Positions 1 to 11,857 of a stretch of 64,000 nucleotides of DNA are shown here, one piece after another. The stretch lies in contig CM075773.1 in NCBI GenBank assembly GCA_037974665.1, positions 17,660,146 to 17,724,145 of the forward strand, written 5' to 3'. Numbering within the stretch: the first letter of the stretch is position 1; the number at the start of each line of letters is the position of its first letter. Below the pieces are notes generated by a model. The model ran no database searches and was not told where the DNA came from. It saw only the letters and a list, made by a program, of their open reading frames with translations. The translations under genes and the position numbers were made by a program. Source of the DNA: Ehretia macrophylla. Its lineage: Eukaryota > Streptophyta > Magnoliopsida > Boraginales > Ehretiaceae.

Positions 1-228
1 GACAGCTTTCCAATGGTATGCTGTGCCCCACGTAACTCCTTACGGATCAAAAGTTATGGGCACCGGAGCGACGGAGACCTGGTCACAAGCCCTACGCCCT
101 CGGTTTGCGGGCCCAGCCTCCACCTGAATAGAAGTTGTCTTGCCCAAGGTGCCGTGGGATTCGATAATAGAAATGTGGTGGGTAAAGTATCTTGGAAACC
201 CTAACCGGAGCAAAAAAAAATTGAAAAG
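1..228. other. Partial 5S spacer at left window edge
   Basis: This is the right-hand part of a spacer cut by the window edge. It holds the end of the second hairpin, a full long-form 37-bp block, the CACCTGAA variant of the usual CACGTG hexamer (120-127), an exact AAACCCTAA telobox near 197 and the terminator of copy 1. No gene is seen. Confidence 0.9.
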
Positions 229-348
229 GGGGGTGCAACACGAGGACTTCCCAGGGGGTCACCCATCCTAGTACTACTCTCACCCAAGCACGCTTAACTT
301 CAGAGTTCTGATGGGATCCGGTGCATTAGTGCTGGTATGATCGCACCC
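229..348 (-). rRNA. 5S rRNA copy 1
   Basis: This is a full 120-nt gene encoding the small RNA of the large ribosomal subunit. Changes are C47T and C67T; both lie at CpG sites, and C67T alters the first base of the intermediate element. Confidence 0.96.
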
Positions 349-670
349 GTCATGTTGAGGGCACAATTCCTTTATGTGTTAACGGTTCACAGTCCCAGCC
401 TAGAGATATGGCCCATTCAAAAGGCCCAATGGGCTTAACGACAACCCATCCGCTTCAACAACGCAGCATCCTCGCAAGACGTGATATCGACGCATTGTAG
501 GGTCCTCTAATGTGTCGCGAGTAAGGTTGTCGTCCTTTTAACTGCTCACGACGTACGATCCGGGACGGAAAAACAGAGCAAAAGAAGAAAAGTAGCCCGA
601 AACTGATGAAAACGTTCGATTTTGAGCTCCGAAAAGGGCACGGCGAGCTAGCTTCCTACCCTCGTCGTAG

Positions 671-685
671 AGCTCTCAGAGAGCT
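671..685. repeat. Conserved 15-nt dyad agctctc-N-gagagct
   Basis: Two 7-bp arms flank one base, A or G depending on the unit. The dyad recurs in most units about 30 bp to the right of the variable hairpin. Confidence 0.8.
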
Positions 686-906
686 TCCCAACGGTATGCT
701 GTGCGCCGCGTAACTCCTTACGGATCAAAAGTTATGGGCACCGGAGCGACGGAGACCTGGTCACAAGCCCTACGCCCTCGGTTTGCGGGCCCAGCCTCCA
801 CGTGAAGAGAAGTTGTCTTGCCCAAGGTGCCGTGGGATTCGATAATAGAAATGTGGTAGGTAAAGTATCTTGGCAACCCTAACCGGAGCAAAAAAAAATT
901 GAAAAG

Positions 907-1026
907 GGGGGTGCAACACGAGGACTTCCCAGGGGGTCACCCATCCTAGTACTACTCTCGCCCAAGCACGCTTAACTTCGGAGTTCTGATGGGATCCAGT
1001 GCATTAGTGCTGGTATGATCGCACCC
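907..1026 (-). rRNA. 5S rRNA copy 2
   Basis: Full length. The only change is C29T, at a CpG, shared with copies 13 and 23. Confidence 0.97.
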
Positions 1027-1314
1027 GTCATGTTGAGGGCATAATTCCTTTATGTGTTAACGGTTCACAGTCCCAGCCTAGAGATATGGCCCATTCAAAA
1101 GGCCCAATGGGCTTAACGACAACCCATCCGCTTCAACAACGCAGCATCCTCGCAAGACGTGATATCGACGCATTGTAGGGTCCTCTAATGTGCCGCGAGT
1201 AAGGTTGTCGTCCTTTTAACAGCTCACGACGTACGATCCGGGACGGAAAAACAGAGCAAAAGAAGAAAAGTGGCCCGAAACTGATGAAAACGTTCGATTT
1301 TGAGCTCCGAAAAG

Positions 1315-1340
1315 GGAATAGCGAGCATGCTCGCTATTCC
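1315..1340. repeat. Perfect 26-nt palindrome at the variable hairpin locus
   Basis: The two 13-nt halves are exact reverse complements, from ggaata on the left to tattcc on the right around the centre catg. Other units have gggcac on the left and gtgccc-like or tgcccc sequence on the right, so both arms changed together here. Confidence 0.9.
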
Positions 1341-1584
1341 AGTCGTAGAGCTCTCAGAGAGCTTTCCAACGGTATGCTGTGCGCCTCGTAACTCCTTACG
1401 GATCAAAAGTTTTGGGCACCGTAGCGACGGAGACCTGGTCACAAGCCCTACGCCCTCGGTTTGCAAGCCCAGCCTCCACGTGAAGAGAAGTTATCTTGCC
1501 CAAGGTGCCGTGGGATTCGATAATAGAAATGTGGTGGGTAAAGTATCTTGGCAACCCTAACCGGAGCAAAAAAAAATTGAAAAG

Positions 1585-1704
1585 GGGGGTGCAACACGAG
1601 GACTTCCTAGGGGGTCACCCATCCTAGTACTACTCTAGCCCAAGCACGCTTAACTTCGGAGTTCTGATGGGATCCGGTGCATTAGTGCTGGTATGATCGC
1701 ACCC
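1585..1704 (-). rRNA. 5S rRNA copy 3
   Basis: Full length with G68T in the intermediate element and G97A near the end of box C. The spacer to its left holds the 26-nt perfect palindrome. Confidence 0.96.
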
Positions 1705-2261
1705 GTCATGTTGAGGGCACAATTCCTTTATGTGTTAACGGTTCACAGTCCCAGCCTAGAGATATGGCCCATTCAAAAGGCCCAATGGGCTTAACGACAA
1801 CCCATCCGCTTCGACAACGCAGCATCCTCGCAAGACGTGATATCGACGCATTGTAGGGTCCTCTAATGTGCCGCGAGTAAGGTTGTCGTCCTTTTAACAG
1901 CTCACGATGTACGATCCGGGACGGAAAAACAGAGCAAAAGAAGAAAAGTGGCCCGAAACTGATGAAAACGTTCGATTTTGAGCTCCGAAAAGGGCACGGC
2001 GAGCTAGCTACCTGCCCCCGTCGTAGAGCTCTCGGAGAGCTTTCCAACGGTATGCTGTGCGCCGCGTAATTCCTTACGGATCAAAAGTTATGGGCACCGG
2101 TGCGACGGAGACCTGGTTACAAGCACTACGCCCTCGGTTTGCGGGCCCAGCCTCCACGTGAAGAGAAGTTATCTTTCCCAAGGTGCCGTGGGATTCGATA
2201 ATAGAAATGTGGTGGGTAAAGTATCTTGGCAACCCTAACCGGAGCAAAAAAAATTGAAAAG

Positions 2262-2381
2262 GGGGGTGCAGCACGAGGACTTCCTAGGGGGTCACCCATC
2301 CTAGTACTACTCTCGCCCAAGCACGCTTAACTTCGGAGTTCTGATGGGATCCGGTGCATTAGTGCTGGTATGATCGCACCC
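2262..2381 (-). rRNA. 5S rRNA copy 4
   Basis: Full length with G97A, shared with copy 3, and T111C in the 3' strand of helix I. Confidence 0.96.
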
Positions 2382-2938
2382 GTCATGTTGAGGGCACAAT
2401 TCCTCTATGTGTTAACGGTTCACAGTCCCAGCCTAGAGATATGGCCCATTCAAAAGGCCCAATGGTCTTAACGACAACCCATCCGCTTCAACAACGCAGC
2501 ATCCTCTCAAGACGTGATATCGACACATTGTAGGGTCCTCTAATGTGCCGCGAGTAAGGTTGTCGTCCTTTTAACAGCTCACGACGTACGATCCGGGATG
2601 GAAAAACAGAGCCAAAGAAGAAAAGTGGCCCGAAACTGATGAAAACGTTCGATTTTGAGCTCCGAAAAGGGCACAGCGAACTAGCTAGCTCTACCCGTCG
2701 TAGAGCTCTCGGAAAGCTTTCCAACGGTATGTTGTGCGCCTCGTAACTCCTTACGGATCAAAAGTTATGGGTAACGGAGCGACGGAGACCCGGTCACAAG
2801 CCCTACGCCCTCGGTTTGCGGGCCCAGTTTCCACGGGAAGAGAAGTTGTCTTGCCCAAGGTGCCGTGGGATTCGATAATAGAAATGTGGTGGGTAAAGTA
2901 TCTTGGCAACCCTAACCGGAGCAAAAAAAATTGAAAAG

Positions 2939-3058
2939 GGCGGTGCAACACGAGGACTTCCCAGGGGGTCACCCATCCTAGTACTACTCTCGCCCAAGCA
3001 CGCTTAACTTCGGTGTTCCGATGGGATCCGGTGCATTAGTGCTGGTATGATCGCACCC
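2939..3058 (-). rRNA. 5S rRNA copy 5
   Basis: Full length with A40G, T45A and C118G. T45A occurs only here and in copy 11, six units away. C118G is shared with copy 7 and should weaken helix I pairing. Confidence 0.95.
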
Positions 3059-4265
3059 GTCATGTTGAGGGCACAATTCCTTTATGTGTTAACGGTTCAC
3101 AGTCCCAGCCTAGAGATATGGCCCATTCAAAAGGCCCAATGGTCTTAACGACAACCCATCCGCTTCAACAACGCACGATCCTTGCAAGACGTGATATCGA
3201 CGCATTGTAGGGTCCTCTAATGTGCCGCGAGTAAGGTTGTCATCCTTTTAACAGCTCACGATGTACGATCCGGCACGGAAAAATAGAACAAAAGAAGAAA
3301 AGTGGCCCGAAACTGATGAAAACGTTCGATTTTGAGCTCCGAAATGGGCAAAGCAAGCTAGCTCGCTGCCCACGTCGTAGACCTCTCTGAGAGCTATCCA
3401 ACGGTATGCTGTGCGCCTCGTAACTCCTTACGGATCAAAAGTTATGGGCACCGTAGCGACGGAGACCTGGTCACAAGCCCTACGCCCTCAGTTTGCGGGC
3501 CCAGCCTCCACGTGAAGAGAAGTTGTCTTGCCCAAGGTGCCGTGGGATTCGATAATAGAAATGTGGTGGATAAAGTATCTTGGCAACCCTAACCGGAGCA
3601 AAAAAAATTGAAAAAGGGGGTGCAACACGAGGACTTCCCAGGGGGTCACCCATCCTAGTACTACTCTATCCCAAGCACGCTTAACTTCGGAGTTCTGATG
3701 GGATCCGGTGCATTAGTGCTGGTATGATCGCACCCGTCATGTTGAGGGCACAATTCCTTTATGTGTTAACGGTTCACAGTCCCAGCCTAGAGATATGGCA
3801 GATTCAAAAGGCCCAATGGGCTTAACGACAACCCATCCGCTTCGACAACGCAGCATCCTCGCAAGACGTGATATCGACGCATTGTAGGGTCCTCTAATGT
3901 GCCGCGAGTAAGGTTGTCGTCCTTTTAACAGCTCACGACGTACGATCCGGGATGGAAAAACAGAGCAAAAGAAGAAAAGTGGCCCGAAACTTATGAAAAC
4001 GTTCGATTTTGAGCTCCGAAAAGGGCACGGCGAGCTAACAACCTGCCCCCGTCGTAGAGCTCTCGGAGAGCTTTCCAACGGTATGCTGTGCGCCGCGTAA
4101 CTCCTTACGGATCAAAAGTTATGGGCACCGGACCGACGGAGACCTGGTCACAAGCCCTACGCCCTCGGTTTGCGGGCCCAGCCTCCACGTGAAGAGAAGT
4201 TGTCTTGCCCAAGGTGCCGTGGGATTCGAAAATAGAAATGTGGTGGGTAAAGTATCTTGGAAACC
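3013..4265. repeat. Segment duplicated 4060 bp downstream, first copy
   Basis: It shares private variants with 7073-8325 at a constant 4060-bp offset: cggtgttccg in copies 5/11, the gcacgg...atagaac spacer, aaatgggcaaagcaagc, the ctctatccc change of copies 6/12, and gagctaacaacctg with gaaacttatg before copies 7/13. The offset is six units. Confidence 0.8.
3616..3735 (-). rRNA. 5S rRNA copy 6
   Basis: Full length. C67A and G68T change the first two bases of the intermediate element from CG to AT. The pair of changes recurs only in copy 12. Promoter strength may be reduced. Confidence 0.94.
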
Positions 4266-4292
4266 CTAACCGGAGCAAAAAAAATTGAAAAG

Positions 4293-4412
4293 GGCGGTGC
4301 AACACGAGGACTTCCCAGGGGGTCACCCATCCTAGTACTACTCTCGCCCAAGCACGCTTAACTTCGGAGTTCCGATGGGATCCGGTGCATTAGTGCTGGT
4401 ATGATCGCACCC
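4293..4412 (-). rRNA. 5S rRNA copy 7
   Basis: Full length with A40G and C118G. The flanking telobox is the exact AAACCCTAA form. Confidence 0.96.
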
Positions 4413-4969
4413 GTCATGTTGAGGGCACAATTCATTTATGTGTTAACGGTTCACAGTCCCAGCCTAGAGATATGGCCCATTCAAAAGGCCCAATGGGCTT
4501 AACGACAACCCATCCGCTTCAACAACGCAGCATCCTCGCAAGACGTGATATCGACGCATTGTAGGGTCCTCTAATGTGCCGCGAGTAAGGTTGTCGTCCT
4601 TTTAACAGCTCACGACGTACGATCCGGCACGGAAAAACAGAGCAAATGAAGAAAAGTGGCCCGAAACTGATGAAAACGTTCGATTTTGAGCTCCGCAAAG
4701 GGCACAGCGAGCTAGCTAGCTACACCCGTCGTAGAGCTCTCAGAGAGCTTTCCAACGGTATGCTGTGCGCCTCGTAACTCCTTACGGATCAAAAGTTATG
4801 GGCACCGTAGCGACGAAGACCTGGTCACAAGCCCTACGCCCTCGGTTTGCGGGCCCAGCCTCCACGTGAAGAGTAGTTGTCTTGCCCAAGGTGCCGTGGG
4901 ATTCGATAATAGAAATGTGGTGGGTAAAGTATCTTGGCAATCCTAACCGGAGCAAAAAAAATTGAAAAG

Positions 4970-5089
4970 GGGGGTGCAACACGAGGACTTCCCAGGGGGT
5001 CACCCATCCTAGTACTACTCTCGCCCAAGCACGCTTAACTTCGGAGTTCTGATGGGATCCGGTGCATTAGTGCTAGTATGATCGCACCC
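4970..5089 (-). rRNA. 5S rRNA copy 8
   Basis: Full length; the only change is C15T. The upstream region reads ggcataatt instead of ggcacaatt. Confidence 0.97.
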
Positions 5090-5645
5090 GTCATGTTGAG
5101 GGCATAATTCCTTTATGTGTTAACGGTTCACAGTCCCAGCCTAGAGATATGGCCCATTCAAAAGGCCCAATGGGCTTAACGACAACCCATCCGCTTCAAC
5201 AACGCAGCATCCTCGCAAGACGTGATATCGACGCATTGTAGGGTCCTCTAATGTGCCGCGAGTATGGTTGTCGTCCTTTTAACAGCTCACGACGTACGAT
5301 CCGGGACGGAAAAACAGAGCAAAAGAAGAAAAGTGGCCCGAAACTAATGAAAACGTTCGATTTTGAGACCGAAAAGGGCACAGCTAGCTAGCTAGCTGCC
5401 CCCGTCGTAGAGCTGTCAGAGAGCTTTCCAACGGTATGCTGTGCGCCTCGTAACTCCTTACGGATCAAAACTTATGGGTACCGGAGCGACGGAGACCTGG
5501 TCACAAGCCCTATGCCCTCGGTTTGCGGGCCCAGCCTCCACGTGAAGAGAATTTGTCTTGCCCAAGGTGCCGTGGCATTCGATAATAGAAATGTGGTGGG
5601 TAAAGTATCTTGGCAACCCTAACCGTAGCAAAAAAAATTGAAAAG

Positions 5646-5765
5646 GGGGGTGCAACACGCAGGATTCCCAGGGGGTGACCCATCCCAGTACTACACTCGG
5701 CCAAGCACGCTTAACTTCGGAGTTCCGATGGGATCCGGTGCATTAGTGCTGGTATGATCGCACCC
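5646..5765 (-). rRNA. 5S rRNA copy 9 (divergent)
   Basis: The length is 120 nt but the copy is heavily changed: A40G, G66C, A71T, A80G, G89C, and a paired one-base insertion and deletion that turns GTCCT at 102-106 into TCCTG. The changes touch the intermediate element, box C and helix I. It shares A71T and A80G with copy 18, nine units away. It may be a non-functional copy. Confidence 0.85.
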
Positions 5766-6321
5766 GTCATGTTGAGGGCACAATTCCTTTATGTGTTAAC
5801 GGTTCACAGTCCCAGCCTAGATATATGGCCCATTCAAAAGGCCCAATGGACTTAACGACAACCCATCCGCTTCAACAACGCAGCATCCTCACAAGACGTG
5901 ATATCGACGCATTGTAGGGTCCTCTAATGTGCTGCGAGTAAGGTTGTCGTCCTTTTAACAGCTCACGACGTACGATCCGGGACGGAAAACAGAGCAAAAG
6001 AAGAAAAGTGGCCCGAAACTGATGAAAACGTTCGACTTTGAGCTCCCAAAAGGGCAGAGGGTGCTAGCGCGCTACCACCGTCGTCGAGATCTCAGAAAGC
6101 TTTCCAACGGTATGCTGTGCGCCTCGTAACTCCTTACGGATCAAAAGTTATGGGCACCGTAGCGACGGAGACCTGGTCACAAGCCCTACACCCTCGGTTT
6201 GCGGGCCCAGCCTCCACGTGAAGAGAAGTTGTCTTGCCCAAGGTGCCGTGGGATTCGATAATAGAAATGTGGTGGGTAAAGTATCTTGGCAACCCTAACC
6301 GGAGCAAAAAAAATTGAAAAG

Positions 6322-6441
6322 GGGGGTGCAACACGAGGACTTCCCAGGGGGTCACCCATCCTAGTACTACTCTTGACCAAGCACGCTTAACTTCGGAGTT
6401 CTGATGGGATCCGGTGCATTAGTGCTGGTATGATCGCACCC
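6322..6441 (-). rRNA. 5S rRNA copy 10
   Basis: Full length with G66T, just after box A, and G68A, a CpG transition in the intermediate element. Confidence 0.95.
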
Positions 6442-6998
6442 GTCATGTTGAGGGCACAATTCCTTTATGTGTTAACGGTTCACAGTCCCAGCCTAGAGAT
6501 ATGACCCATTCAAAAGGCCCAATGGGATTAACGACAACCCATCCGCTTCAACAACGCAGCATCCTCGCAAGACGTGATATCGACGCATTGTAGGGTCCTC
6601 TAATGTGCCGCGAGTAAGGTTGTCGTCCTTTTACCAGCTCACGACGTACGATCCGGGACGGAAAAACAGAGCAAAAGAAGAAAAGTAGCCCGAAACTGAT
6701 GAAAACGTTCGATTTTGAGCTTCGAAAAGGGCACGGCGAGCTAGCTACCTGCCCCCGTCGTAGAGCTCTCATTGAGCTTTGCAACGGAATGCTGTGCGCC
6801 GCGTAACTCCTTACGGATCAAAAGTTATGGGCACCGGAGCGACGGAGACCTGGTCACAAGCCCTACGCCCTCGGTTTGCGGGCCCAGCCTCCACGTGAAG
6901 AGAAGTTGTCTTGCCCAAGGTGCCGTGGGATTCGATAATAGAAATGTGGTGGGTATAGTATCTTGGCAACCCTAACCGGAGCAAAAAAAATTGAAAAG

Positions 6999-7118
6999 GG
7001 GGGTGCAACACGAGGACTTCCCAGGGGGTCACCCATCCTAGTACTACTCTCGCCCAAGCACGCTTAACTTCGGTGTTCCGATGGGATCCGGTGCATTAGT
7101 GCTGGTATGATCGCACCC
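6999..7118 (-). rRNA. 5S rRNA copy 11
   Basis: Full length with A40G and T45A, the combination of copy 5, but without C118G. Confidence 0.96.
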
Positions 7119-8325
7119 GTCATGTTGAGGGCACAATTCCTTTATGTGTTAACGGTTCACAGTCCCAGCCTAGAGATATGGCCCATTCAAAAGGCCCAAT
7201 GGTCTTAACGACAACCCATCCGCTTCAACAACGCAGCATCCTCGCAAGACGTGATATCGACGCATTGTAGGGTCCTCTAATCTGCCGCGAGTAAGGTTGT
7301 CGTCCTTTTAACAGCTCACGACGTGCGATCCGGCACGGAAAAATAGAACAAAAGAAGAAAAGTGGCCCGAAACTGATGAAAACGTTCGATTTTGAGCTCC
7401 GAAATGGGCAAAGCAAGCTAGCTCGCTGCCCACGTCGTAGACCTCTCAGAGAGCTTTCCAACGGTATGCTGTGCGCCTCGTAACTCCTTACGGATCAAAA
7501 GTTATGGGCACCGTAGCGACGGAGACCTGGTCACAAGCCCTACGCCCTCAGTTTGCGGGCCCAGCCTCCACGTGAAGAGAAGTTGTCTTGCCCAAGGTGC
7601 CGTGGGATTCGATAATAGAAATGTGGTGGGTAAAGTATCTTGGGAACCCTAACCGGAGCAAAAAAAATTGAAAAGGGGGGTGCAACACGAGGACTTCCCA
7701 GGGGGTCACCCATCCTAGTACTACTCTATCCCAATCACGCTTAACTTCGGAGTTCTGATGGGATCCGGTGCATTAATGCTGGTATGATCGCACCCGTCAT
7801 GTTGAGGGCATAATTCCTTTATGTGTTAACGGTTCACAGTCCCATCCTAGAGATATGGCCCATTCAAAAGGCCCAATGGGCTTAACGACAACCCATCCGC
7901 TTTAACAACGCAGCATCCTCGCAAGACGTGATATCGACGCATTGTAGGGTCCTCTAATGTGCCGCGAGTAAGGTTGTCGTCCTTTTAACAGCTCACGACG
8001 TACGATCCGGGATGGAAAAACAGAGCAAAAGAAGAAAAGTGGCCCGAAACTTATGAAAACGTTCGATTTTGAGCTCCGAAAAGGGCACGGCGAGCTAACA
8101 ACCTGCCCCCGTCGTAGAGCTCTCGGAGAGCTTTCCAACGGTATGCTGTGCGCCGCGTAACTCCTTACGGATCAAAAGTTATGGGCACCGGAGCGACGGA
8201 GACCTGGTCACAAGCCCTACGCCCTCGGTTTGCGGGCCCAGCCACCACGTGAAGAGAAGTTGTCTTGCCCAAGGTGCCGTGGGATTCGATAATAGAAATG
8301 TGGTGGGTAAAGTATCTTGGAAACC
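7073..8325. repeat. Segment duplicated from 4060 bp upstream, second copy
   Basis: This is the partner of 3013-4265. The two differ at a few sites (for example gcacgatccttg against gcagcatcctcg), so they diverged or were partly converted after duplication. Confidence 0.8.
7676..7795 (-). rRNA. 5S rRNA copy 12
   Basis: Full length with C20T, C61A in box A, and the copy-6 pair C67A and G68T in the intermediate element. Confidence 0.94.
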
Positions 8326-8352
8326 CTAACCGGAGCAAAAAAAATTGAAAAG

Positions 8353-8472
8353 GGGGGTGCAACACGAGGACTTCCCAGGGGGTCACCCATCCTAGTACTA
8401 CTCTCGCCCAAGCACGCTTAACTTCGGAGTTCTGATGGGATCCAGTGCATTAGTGCTGGTATGATCGCACCC
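8353..8472 (-). rRNA. 5S rRNA copy 13
   Basis: Full length; C29T only. Confidence 0.97.
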
Positions 8473-9029
8473 GTCATGTTGATGGCACAATTCCTTTATG
8501 TGTTAACGGTTCACAGTCCCAGCCTAGAGATATGGCCCATTCAAAAGGCCCAATGGGCTTAACGACAACCCATCCGCTTCAACAACGCAGCATCCTCGCA
8601 AGACGTGATATCGACGCATTGTAGGGTCCTATAATGTGCCGCGAGTAAGGTTGTCGTCCTTTTAACAGCTCACGACGTACGATCCGGGACGGAAAAACAT
8701 AGCAAAAGAAGAAAAGTGGCCCGAAAATGATGAAAACGTTTGATTTTGACCTCCGAAAAGGGCAAAGCGTGCTAGCTAGCTGCCCCCGTCGTAGAGCTCT
8801 CAGAGACCTTTCCAACGGTATGTTGTGCGCCTCGTAACTCCTTACGGATCAAAAGTTATGGGCACCGGAGCGACGGAGACCTGGTCACAAGCCCTACGCC
8901 CTCGGTTTGCAGGCCCAGCCTCCACGTGAAGAGAAGTTGTCTTGCCCATGGTGCCGTGGGATTCGATAATAGAAATGTGGTGGGTAAAGTATATTGGAAA
9001 CCCTAACCGGAGCAAAAAAAATTGAAAAG

Positions 9030-9149
9030 GGGGGTGCAACACGAGGACTTCCCAGGGGGTCACCCATCCTAGTACTACTCTCGCCCAAGCACGCTTAACT
9101 TCGGAGTTCTGATGGGATCCGGTGCATTAGTGCTGGTATGATCGCACCC
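9030..9149 (-). rRNA. 5S rRNA copy 14
   Basis: Identical to the majority sequence over all 120 nt. Confidence 0.98.
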
Positions 9150-9706
9150 GTCATGTTGAGGGCACAATTCCTTTATGTGTTAACGGTTCACAGTCCTAGC
9201 CTAGAGATATGGCCCATTCAAAAGGCCCAATGGGCTTAACGACAACCCATCCGCTTCAACAACGCAGCATCCTCGCAAGACGTGATATCGACGCATTGTA
9301 GGGTCCTCTAATGTGCCGTGAGTAAGGTTTTTGTCCTTTTAACAGCTCACGACGTACGATCCGGGATGGAAAAACATAGCAAAAGAAGAAAAGTGGACCG
9401 AAACTGATGAAAATGTTCGATTTTGAGCTCCGAAAAGGGCAAAGCGTGCTAGCTAGCTGCCCCCGTCGTAGAGCTCTCAGAGAGCTTTCCAACGGTATGC
9501 TGTGCGCCTCGTAACTCCTTACGGATCAAAAGTTATGGGTACCGGAGCGACGGAGACCTGGTCACAAGCCCTACGCCTTCGGTTTGCGGGCCCAGCCTCC
9601 ACGTGAAGAGAAGTTGTCTTGCCCGAGGTGCCGTGGCATTCGATAATAGAAATGTGGTGGGTAAAGTATCTTGGCAACCCTAACCGGAGCAAACAAAATT
9701 GAATAG

Positions 9707-9826
9707 GGGGGTGCAACACGAGGAGTTCCCAGGGGGTCACCCATCCTAGTACTACTCTCGCCCAAGCACGCTTAACTTCGGAGTTCCGATGGGATCTGGT
9801 GGATTAGTGCTGGTATGATCGCACCC
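9707..9826 (-). rRNA. 5S rRNA copy 15
   Basis: Full length with G25C, G30A, A40G and G102C. The longer downstream T-run is broken by a G (+ strand aaacaaaa near 9691), leaving two four-base-or-shorter runs. Confidence 0.94.
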
Positions 9827-10383
9827 GTCATGTTGAGGGCACAATTCCTTTATGTGTTAACGGTTCACAGTCCCAGCCTAGAGATATGGCCCATTCAAAA
9901 GGCCCAATGGGCTTAACGACAACCCATCCGCTTCAACAACGCAGCATCCTCGCAAGACGTGATATCAACGCATTGTAGGGTCCTCTAATGTGCCGCGAGT
10001 AAGGTTGTCGTCCTTTTAACAGCTCACGACGTACGATCCGGGATGGAAAAACAGAGCAAAAGAAGAAAAGTGGCCCGAAACTGATGAAAACATTCGATTT
10101 TGAGCTCCGAAAAGGGCACGGCGAGCTAGCTAGCTGCCCCCGTCGTAGAGCTCTCAGAGAGCTTTCTAACGGTATATTGTGCGCCTCGTAACTCCTTACG
10201 GATCAAAAGTTATGGGTACCGGAGCGACGGAGACCTGGTCACAAGCCCTACGCCCTCGGTTCGCGGGCCCTGCCTCCACGTGAAGAGAAGTTGTCTTGCC
10301 CAAGGTGCCGTGGGATTCGATAATAGAAATGTGGTGGGTAAAGTATCTTGGCAACCCTAACCGGAGCAAAAATAATTGAAAAG

Positions 10384-10503
10384 TGGGGTGCAACACGAGG
10401 ACTTCCCAGGGGGTCACCCATCCTAGTACTACTCTCGCCCAAGCACGCTTAACTTCGGAGTTCCGATGGGATCTGGTGCATTAGTGATGGTATGATCGCA
10501 CCC
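10384..10503 (-). rRNA. 5S rRNA copy 16
   Basis: Full length with G17T, G30A, A40G and C120A. G17T and G30A are shared with the next copy, so the two are close relatives. Confidence 0.95.
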
Positions 10504-11060
10504 GTCATGTTGAGGGCACAATTCCTTTATGTGTTAACGGTTCACAGTCCCAGCCTAGAGATATGGCCCATTCAAAAGGCCCAATGGGCTTAACGACAAC
10601 CTATCCGCTTCAACAACGCAGCATCCTCGCAAGACGTGATATCGACGCATTGTAGGGTCCTCTAATGTGCCGCGAGTAAGGTTGTCGTCCTTTTAACATC
10701 TCACGACGTACGATCCGGGACGGAAAAACAGAGCTAATGTAGAAAAGTGGCCCGAAACTGATGAAAACGTTCGATTTTGAGCTCCAAAAAGGGCATAGCT
10801 AGCTAGCTTTCTGCCCTTGTCGTAGAGCTCTCAGAGAGCTTTCCAACGGTATGCTATGCGCCTCGTAACTCCTTACGGATCAAAAGTTATGGGCACCGGA
10901 GCGACGGAGACCTAGTCACAAGCCCTACGCCCTCGGTTTGTGGGCCTAGCCTCCACGTGAAGAGAAGTTGTCTTGCCCTAGGTGCCGTGGGATTCGATAA
11001 TAGAAATGTGGTGGGTAAAGTATCTTGGCAACCCTAACCGGAGCAAAAAAAATTGAAAAG

Positions 11061-11180
11061 GGGGGTACAACACGAGGACTTCCTAGGGGGTCACCAATCT
11101 TAGTACTACTCTCGCCCAAGCACGCTTAACTTCGGAGTTCTGATGGGATCTGGTGCATTAGTGATGGTATGATCGCACCC
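11061..11180 (-). rRNA. 5S rRNA copy 17 (divergent)
   Basis: Full length with six changes: G17T, G30A, G81A, G85T, G97A and C114T. G81A and G85T fall in box C. Confidence 0.92.
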
Positions 11181-11737
11181 GTCATGTTGAGGGCACAATT
11201 CCTCTATGTGTTAACGGTTCACAGTCCCAGCCTAGAGATATGGCCCATTCAAAAGGCCCAATGGTCTTAACGACAACCCATCCGCTTCAACAACGCAGCA
11301 TCCTCACAAGACGTGATATCGACGCATTGTAGGGTCCTCTAATGTGCCGCGAGTAAGGTTGTCATCCTTTTAACATCTCACGACGTACGATCCGGGACGA
11401 AAAAACAGAGCAAAAGAAGAAAAGTGGCCCGAAACTAATGAAAACGTTCGATTTTGAGATCCGAAAAGGGCACAGCTAGCTAGCTAGCTGCCCCCGTCGT
11501 AGAGCTATCAGAGAGCTTTTCAACAGTATGCTGTGTGCCACGTAACTCCTTACGGATCAAAAGTTATGGGCACCGGAGCGACGGATACCTAGTCACAAGC
11601 CCCATGTCCTTGGTTTGCGGGCCTAGCCTCTACGTGAAGTGAAGTTGTCTAGCCCAAGGTTCCATGGGATTCGATAATAGAAATGTGGTGGGTAAAGTAT
11701 CTTGGCAACCCTAACCGGAGCAAAAAAAATTGAAAAG

Positions 11738-11857
11738 GGGGGTGCAACACGCAGACTTCCCAGGGGGTCACCCATCCCAGTACTACACTCGCCCAAGCAC
11801 GCTTAACTTCGGAGTTCCGATGGGATCCGGTGCATTAGCGCTGGTATGATCGCACCC
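11738..11857 (-). rRNA. 5S rRNA copy 18 (divergent)
   Basis: Full length with A19G, A40G, A71T, A80G, C105T and T106G. It resembles copy 9, and the spacers to their right share agatatatgg and aatggacttaac. Confidence 0.9.
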
